Shown piece after piece: positions 14,896 through 17,594 of a stretch of DNA of 17,594 bases. This DNA is from CAYGZL01 sp964354345 (lineage in GTDB: Bacteria > Chloroflexota > Anaerolineae > Anaerolineales > UBA4823). The number at the start of each line of letters is the position of its first letter. Position 1 is the first letter of the stretch. Location of the stretch: NCBI GenBank assembly GCA_964354345.1, contig CAYGZL010000176.1, positions 1 through 17,594 on the forward strand. Direction: 5' to 3'. The notes below the pieces were generated by a model. The model was not told the DNA's origin and searched no databases. It saw only the letters and a program-made list of their open reading frames with translations. Made by a program: the position numbers and the translations under genes.

Positions 14896-15774
14896 CTACT
14901 CGTTAAATTTGCTCAACTTGTTTATCGATTCTACGTGGACGGGGTTGAAGGCGTCGCCGAATTTTGTCTTGGGCAGGGTGGCTTTCTGCGCCAGCAATTG
15001 CCCATACTCAGAGTCGTCAACGATCGCCACGCAGCGCCCAATGCAAGATTCACCGTCCACGAAGCGCCAGGGGAAGAAACCGATCGTCACCCGCCGGTTG
15101 AGCAGCAGGTCAATCTCACCCCCGATGCACTCAGCATGGATGATGCCATAGGGGAACATCTCCAGGTGCATGAGCTGGTACTTGCTGTCATCGAAGAACT
15201 CAGCCAGCGGCATGCCGTGTTTCTTGCGGAAAACCTTATCGGCCTGGCGAGCCTGGCGCGGCATCCAATCGCGGATGATGGTATTCATCGGGTGGTCGGC
15301 GCTGCCACAATCGACGCCAATCCAGCGCAGCTTCTTGGACTTGGCCCATTCGGCGAACTCACGATCGGGTCCGGGGTGCTTGACCATGTACCGCACCTCG
15401 TCCGCGGTGGGCATGTCCCAGCCGAAGTGGTGATAGCCGGTGTGGATGATCAGGATGTCGCCGTCGTGTACTTCGACGCACTTTTCGACCATATCGCTGG
15501 TATAGACATCGTAGTCGCCGCAGAAGGTTGAGAGGTCCACCACGGCAGCTTCGCTGACCAGGAAGTCCATTGGCAGGGAGGCGATGTCCCGCCCGGGGGT
15601 GTGGAAGTGGATTTCGCCGTCCAGGTGGGTGCCCAGGTGGTTCGAGTGGGTGACCACCTGGCCGTTCGCCCCATTCGGTGCCAGGCGCTTGAAGTACTTG
15701 ACCTGCAGCGGCTCGTAGGTCGGCCAGGCCGGGGTGGCGATGCCGAGGGGGATGGTGAGATCGATAAATTTCAT
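14896..15774 (-). CDS. Cyclase-family (kynurenine formamidase-like) metal hydrolase
   Basis: 292 residues from the ATG at 15774, chosen over an upstream in-frame TTG because GGAG sits six bases before it and the family start (KFIDLTIPL) follows at once. The metal-binding signature H46-x-G-T-H50-x-D52-x3-H56 (HLGTHLDGEIH) is intact, and DGDILIIHTGY, RWIGVDCGSADHP and IIHAECIGGEIDLL follow in family order. Members (kynurenine formamidase, isatin hydrolase and relatives) use a divalent metal to hydrolyse amide bonds, often in cyclic or aryl substrates. The substrate is not predictable, but the nearby DUF1116 gene suggests amide or carbamoyl compounds. It lies 125 bases before the GNAT-like gene, across repeat patch C, and downstream of the GxxExxY cassette, whose arm D ends close to its ribosome site. 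Confidence 0.93.
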   Translation of the reverse strand: MKFIDLTIPLGIATPAWPTYEPLQVKYFKRLAPNGANGQVVTHSNHLGTHLDGEIHFHTPGRDIASLPMDFLVSEAAVVDLSTFCGDYDVYTSDMVEKCVEVHDGDILIIHTGYHHFGWDMPTADEVRYMVKHPGPDREFAEWAKSKKLRWIGVDCGSADHPMNTIIRDWMPRQARQADKVFRKKHGMPLAEFFDDSKYQLMHLEMFPYGIIHAECIGGEIDLLLNRRVTIGFFPWRFVDGESCIGRCVAIVDDSEYGQLLAQKATLPKTKFGDAFNPVHVESINKLSKFNE

Positions 15775-15790
15775 GAGTTTCTCCAATTTT

Positions 15791-15831
15791 TTAACACGAA
15801 GGTCGCGAAGGATTCTCGAAGGATCACGAAG
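15791..15831 (+). repeat. CACGAAGG periodic repeat, arm D of the GxxExxY cassette
   Basis: Opens TTAACACGAAGG, then CGCGAAGGA, CTCGAAGGA and CACGAAG, spaced 10-11 bases. It lies between the GxxExxY stop and the cyclase ribosome site and is opposite in orientation to arm E at 16240-16280. Confidence 0.7.
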
Positions 15832-15835
15832 TTGT

Positions 15836-16207
15836 TTATAATATCATTCGTTTAATGCCATTTTTCATCAATAATGATTTCCAGTTTAATAGGAAGCCAA
15901 GACGGCAATTGCTTAACCGCATGTAAGTAAGAAGTTGAGCTTTATGAACCGGCAGGATCTGATCAACAGTTTTATTTTCTATTATGATACAGTCGTTCAC
16001 CAGCATGTCAATCCGGTAACCGGATTCGATCACTTCTCCATCATAGGTGATCGGTAGGTCAATTTCGCAACGCACGAACAATCCACGCTTCTGAAGGTCA
16101 TGCGCCAGGCATTTTTGATAGGCTGATTCGAGGAGACCGGGTCCGAAAGCCCGATGGATTTTTATAGCTGAATCAACAATGATTGTGGCTGCTTCCTCAA
16201 TATTCAT
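15836..16207 (-). CDS. GxxExxY protein (PD-(D/E)XK-like fold)
   Basis: 123 residues, the usual length. The naming motif is G24-x2-E27-x2-Y30 (GLLESAY), preceded by the helix IIVDSAIKIHRAFGPG. Residues D67 (YRIDMLV), E77-x-K79 (IIIENK) and Q91 (QLLTYM) match the spacing of a PD-(D/E)XK nuclease-type active site. No function has been established for the family that I know of; the residues suggest metal-dependent nucleic acid cleavage, perhaps of the flanking repeats. No good ribosome site is seen. It sits alone between DUF1116 and cyclase, bordered by opposing repeat arms. Identification is by motif and length; activity is inferred. Confidence 0.9.
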   Translation of the reverse strand: MNIEEAATIIVDSAIKIHRAFGPGLLESAYQKCLAHDLQKRGLFVRCEIDLPITYDGEVIESGYRIDMLVNDCIIIENKTVDQILPVHKAQLLTYMRLSNCRLGFLLNWKSLLMKNGIKRMIL

Positions 16208-16239
16208 AAAAGGTGAGTCGCTTTCTATGTAATAAACAG

Positions 16240-16280
16240 CCTTTGTGATCCTTCGTGCATTCTTCGAGTTCTTCGTGTTT
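16240..16280 (-). repeat. CACGAAGG periodic repeat, arm E of the GxxExxY cassette
   Basis: On the minus strand: AACACGAAG, CTCGAAG, GCACGAAGG, TCACAAAGG at 10-11 base intervals, beginning within the TGA stop codon of the DUF1116 gene. It is inverted relative to arm D. Confidence 0.7.
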
Positions 16281-17594
16281 CAAATCGTTATGATCGCTTC
16301 GAACGCTTCTTTGAAGCATTGCGCGGGGGCGCGCAGGATGCCGGCGCCGACCATGCCGATGCCGGGCTGCTTGTGGGCGATGCCAGTGTTGATCTGCGGC
16401 AGGATGCCGGTCTCCATCACCTTGCGTACGTCAATCCCGCAGGGTGTGCCACGAAAGTTGAGCGCCGGGATGGTGAATTGGGTATGCTCAGCAAACGTGA
16501 TTTCGTACATCTCGAGTGTGGTCTGGGTGGCAAGCTGGGGTGTGCCACCGACAAATTTGGTGATCGCGGGCGCAGCAGCCATCGCCATCCCGCCGTAACC
16601 CGCCGTCTCGGTGACGGTGCTGTCGCCGATATCGGGATTGGCATCCTGGGCGGTGAACTGCGGGAAATACAGCCCCTGCACCTGGCCGGCAGGCGCAGTG
16701 AACCAACGCTCCGGCATGGATGACAGGCGGATACCGAAGTCGGTGCCATTGCGCGCCATGACCGTGACAATTGTTGAGCCGGGCACGCCTTCAGCCGGTT
16801 CCAGGATCGCTTTGCCGGCTGGCATGCTCAGGTTAAGGAAGAAATGATCATTGCGGTCAATGAACTCGATCACGCGTGCCAGCGTCTCGTTATCTCGATT
16901 GGTGCGCGCCAGGGCAGGAGCGATGGCGCGCAGGAACAGGGAGGTGGCGGCGCGGTTGCGGTTGTGACACTCGTCGCCCATGTGCAACGCCTGAGCGATC
17001 AGAGCGCGCAGGTCAATCCCATCGGGCAACGATTGTAAGGCGCGGTCGAGGGTGGGATACAGATCGGTCTCCATCCATTTCAGACGGGCGTAGACCTCCG
17101 CGCCCATCCCGCCATAACGGAGCACCTTGCCCAGCCCTTCGTTCTGGGTACAGAAGGCGCGATTGCCGAAAGCCTTGTTTTCGATGATAAAAACTGGCAT
17201 GGAAGGAGAAACGATCCCGGCCATCGGACCAACCGCGTGGTGATGGTGGCAGGGCGAGAACTCCACGCCTCCCGAGGCGGTGATCTGGGCTGCCTCGGCT
17301 TCGTCCTGAGCGAGACCTTCATAGATCAACGCGCCCATCACCGCCCCGCGCTGCGGACCGCACATGCGCTCCCAGGTTACCGGTGGGCCGGCGTGCAGGA
17401 TCAGGTGGTCGTGCATGCCGGGTATCACCTGGCGGGCGATGCCCATGCCGACCAGGACGGGCTGCCCCTGCTGCATGCGACGACAGACTTCACGGTTGGC
17501 GGTGTCCATGTCAATCCCGGCGCGTGTGGTGTGCAGGTATGGTACACCCTCGGACGGCGGCTGCCAGTTCACATGGATCACCGGCACGCCCTGT
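16280..17594 (-). CDS. DUF1116-family protein (AllG/YlbE-like), 5' end outside window
   Basis: The frame is open to the right edge. A GTG at 17587 could serve as a start, but it encodes V within QGVPVIHVNWQPP, which is a conserved internal stretch of the family, so the true start is probably upstream. At least 435 residues are visible. Recognisable blocks are PVLVGMGIARQVIPGM (43-58), GPPVTWERMCGPQRGAVMGA (67-86), the histidine-rich SPCHHHHAVGPMAG (111-124, C113, H114-H117), the GGMGAEV region and the C-terminal INTGIAHKQPGIGMVGAG. Relatives include E. coli YlbE (AllG), a subunit of the oxamate carbamoyltransferase that works with FdrA (AllF) and YlbF (AllH) in allantoin catabolism; no AllF or AllH partner is in this window, but one could lie beyond the edge. 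Same strand as the cyclase, with the repeat cassette between them. Confidence 0.9.
   Translation of the reverse strand, partial: QGVPVIHVNWQPPSEGVPYLHTTRAGIDMDTANREVCRRMQQGQPVLVGMGIARQVIPGMHDHLILHAGPPVTWERMCGPQRGAVMGALIYEGLAQDEAEAAQITASGGVEFSPCHHHHAVGPMAGIVSPSMPVFIIENKAFGNRAFCTQNEGLGKVLRYGGMGAEVYARLKWMETDLYPTLDRALQSLPDGIDLRALIAQALHMGDECHNRNRAATSLFLRAIAPALARTNRDNETLARVIEFIDRNDHFFLNLSMPAGKAILEPAEGVPGSTIVTVMARNGTDFGIRLSSMPERWFTAPAGQVQGLYFPQFTAQDANPDIGDSTVTETAGYGGMAMAAAPAITKFVGGTPQLATQTTLEMYEITFAEHTQFTIPALNFRGTPCGIDVRKVMETGILPQINTGIAHKQPGIGMVGAGILRAPAQCFKEAFEAIITI

Larger units (their letters stand above)
15791..16280. mobile_element. Putative repeat-flanked GxxExxY cassette
   Basis: Arms D and E, each about 41 bases of CACGAAGG-type repeats, face each other around the single GxxExxY gene. 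Arm E starts at the stop codon of the DUF1116 gene and arm D ends just before the cyclase ribosome site, so the cassette fills the gap between two same-strand genes. There is no transposase and no clear target duplication. From memory, GxxExxY genes are often bordered by such repeats. The boundary choice and the mobility are inference. Confidence 0.5.

Noticed and set aside
14935..15531. 198-residue plus-strand open frame
   Set aside because: Antisense shadow of the cyclase gene, whose HxGTHxDxxxH motif fixes the real frame.
15791..16280. CRISPR-like array from the periodic repeats
   Set aside because: Units of 9-11 bases with no unique spacers of CRISPR length and no cas genes.
17585..17587. 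GTG as the start of the DUF1116 gene
   Set aside because: It has no ribosome site in view and falls inside a conserved family stretch, so the gene most likely begins beyond the edge.

Overview
The window is bacterial and chromosomal in character. Its genes are tightly packed, most have purine-rich Shine-Dalgarno sites, and almost everything is on the minus strand. The only plus-strand units are nitroreductase-DUF6144-SorC remnant (3525-5594) and arfB (9300-9725). GC-rich coding sequence alternates with AT-rich gaps. The gene content (kinase joined to a formylglycine-generating-enzyme-like domain, DUF6144, thiolase with DUF35, DUF1116, a GxxExxY protein, large surface proteins) would suit an anaerobic or environmental lineage such as Anaerolineae (Chloroflexota). 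That placement is inference from gene families; no rRNA or marker gene is present. I saw no tRNA, rRNA or CRISPR array.

Layout, left to right. 1-1010 (minus): 5' part of a Ser/Thr protein kinase whose C-terminus enters an FGE/SUMF1-type domain and is cut by the window edge. An 11-bp-stem hairpin lies directly before its ribosome site. 1103-2310 (minus): an SDR oxidoreductase followed by a radical-SAM protein that stops after about a third of the usual length. 2429-3319 (minus): an unrecognised zinc-ribbon protein with what looks like an internal duplication. 3525-5156 (plus): an FMN nitroreductase-like protein and a DUF6144 protein, followed by a decayed SorC-family regulator. 5603-8998 (minus): a 1131-residue surface protein with a signal peptide, a 14-cysteine N-terminal region, an HEFSH metallopeptidase-like motif and a C-terminal membrane anchor. 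9300-9725 (plus): ribosome-rescue hydrolase ArfB. 9807-12380 (minus): a secreted GH31 glycosidase. 12514-14770 (minus): a tightly coupled GNAT-like / thiolase-like / DUF35 trio. 14896-17594 (minus): a cyclase-family hydrolase and, at the right edge, a DUF1116 protein, separated by a GxxExxY gene.

Two observations stand out. First, short CACGAAGG-type periodic repeats recur in five gene boundaries. Around the GxxExxY gene they form opposing arms (15791-16280). Between cyclase and GNAT there is a similar pair of opposing arms with no gene inside (14807-14892), resembling an empty version of the same cassette. Second, the thiolase-like protein of the trio has proline where thiolases have their nucleophilic cysteine, yet keeps two active-site histidines and is translationally coupled to a DUF35 protein. 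This invites comparison with the thiolase-fold/DUF35 retro-aldolases rather than with true thiolases.

The right-hand genes may form one catabolic unit (DUF1116 and cyclase domains both occur in carbamoyl/amide catabolism; the trio handles acyl-CoA). This grouping rests only on shared strand and proximity.
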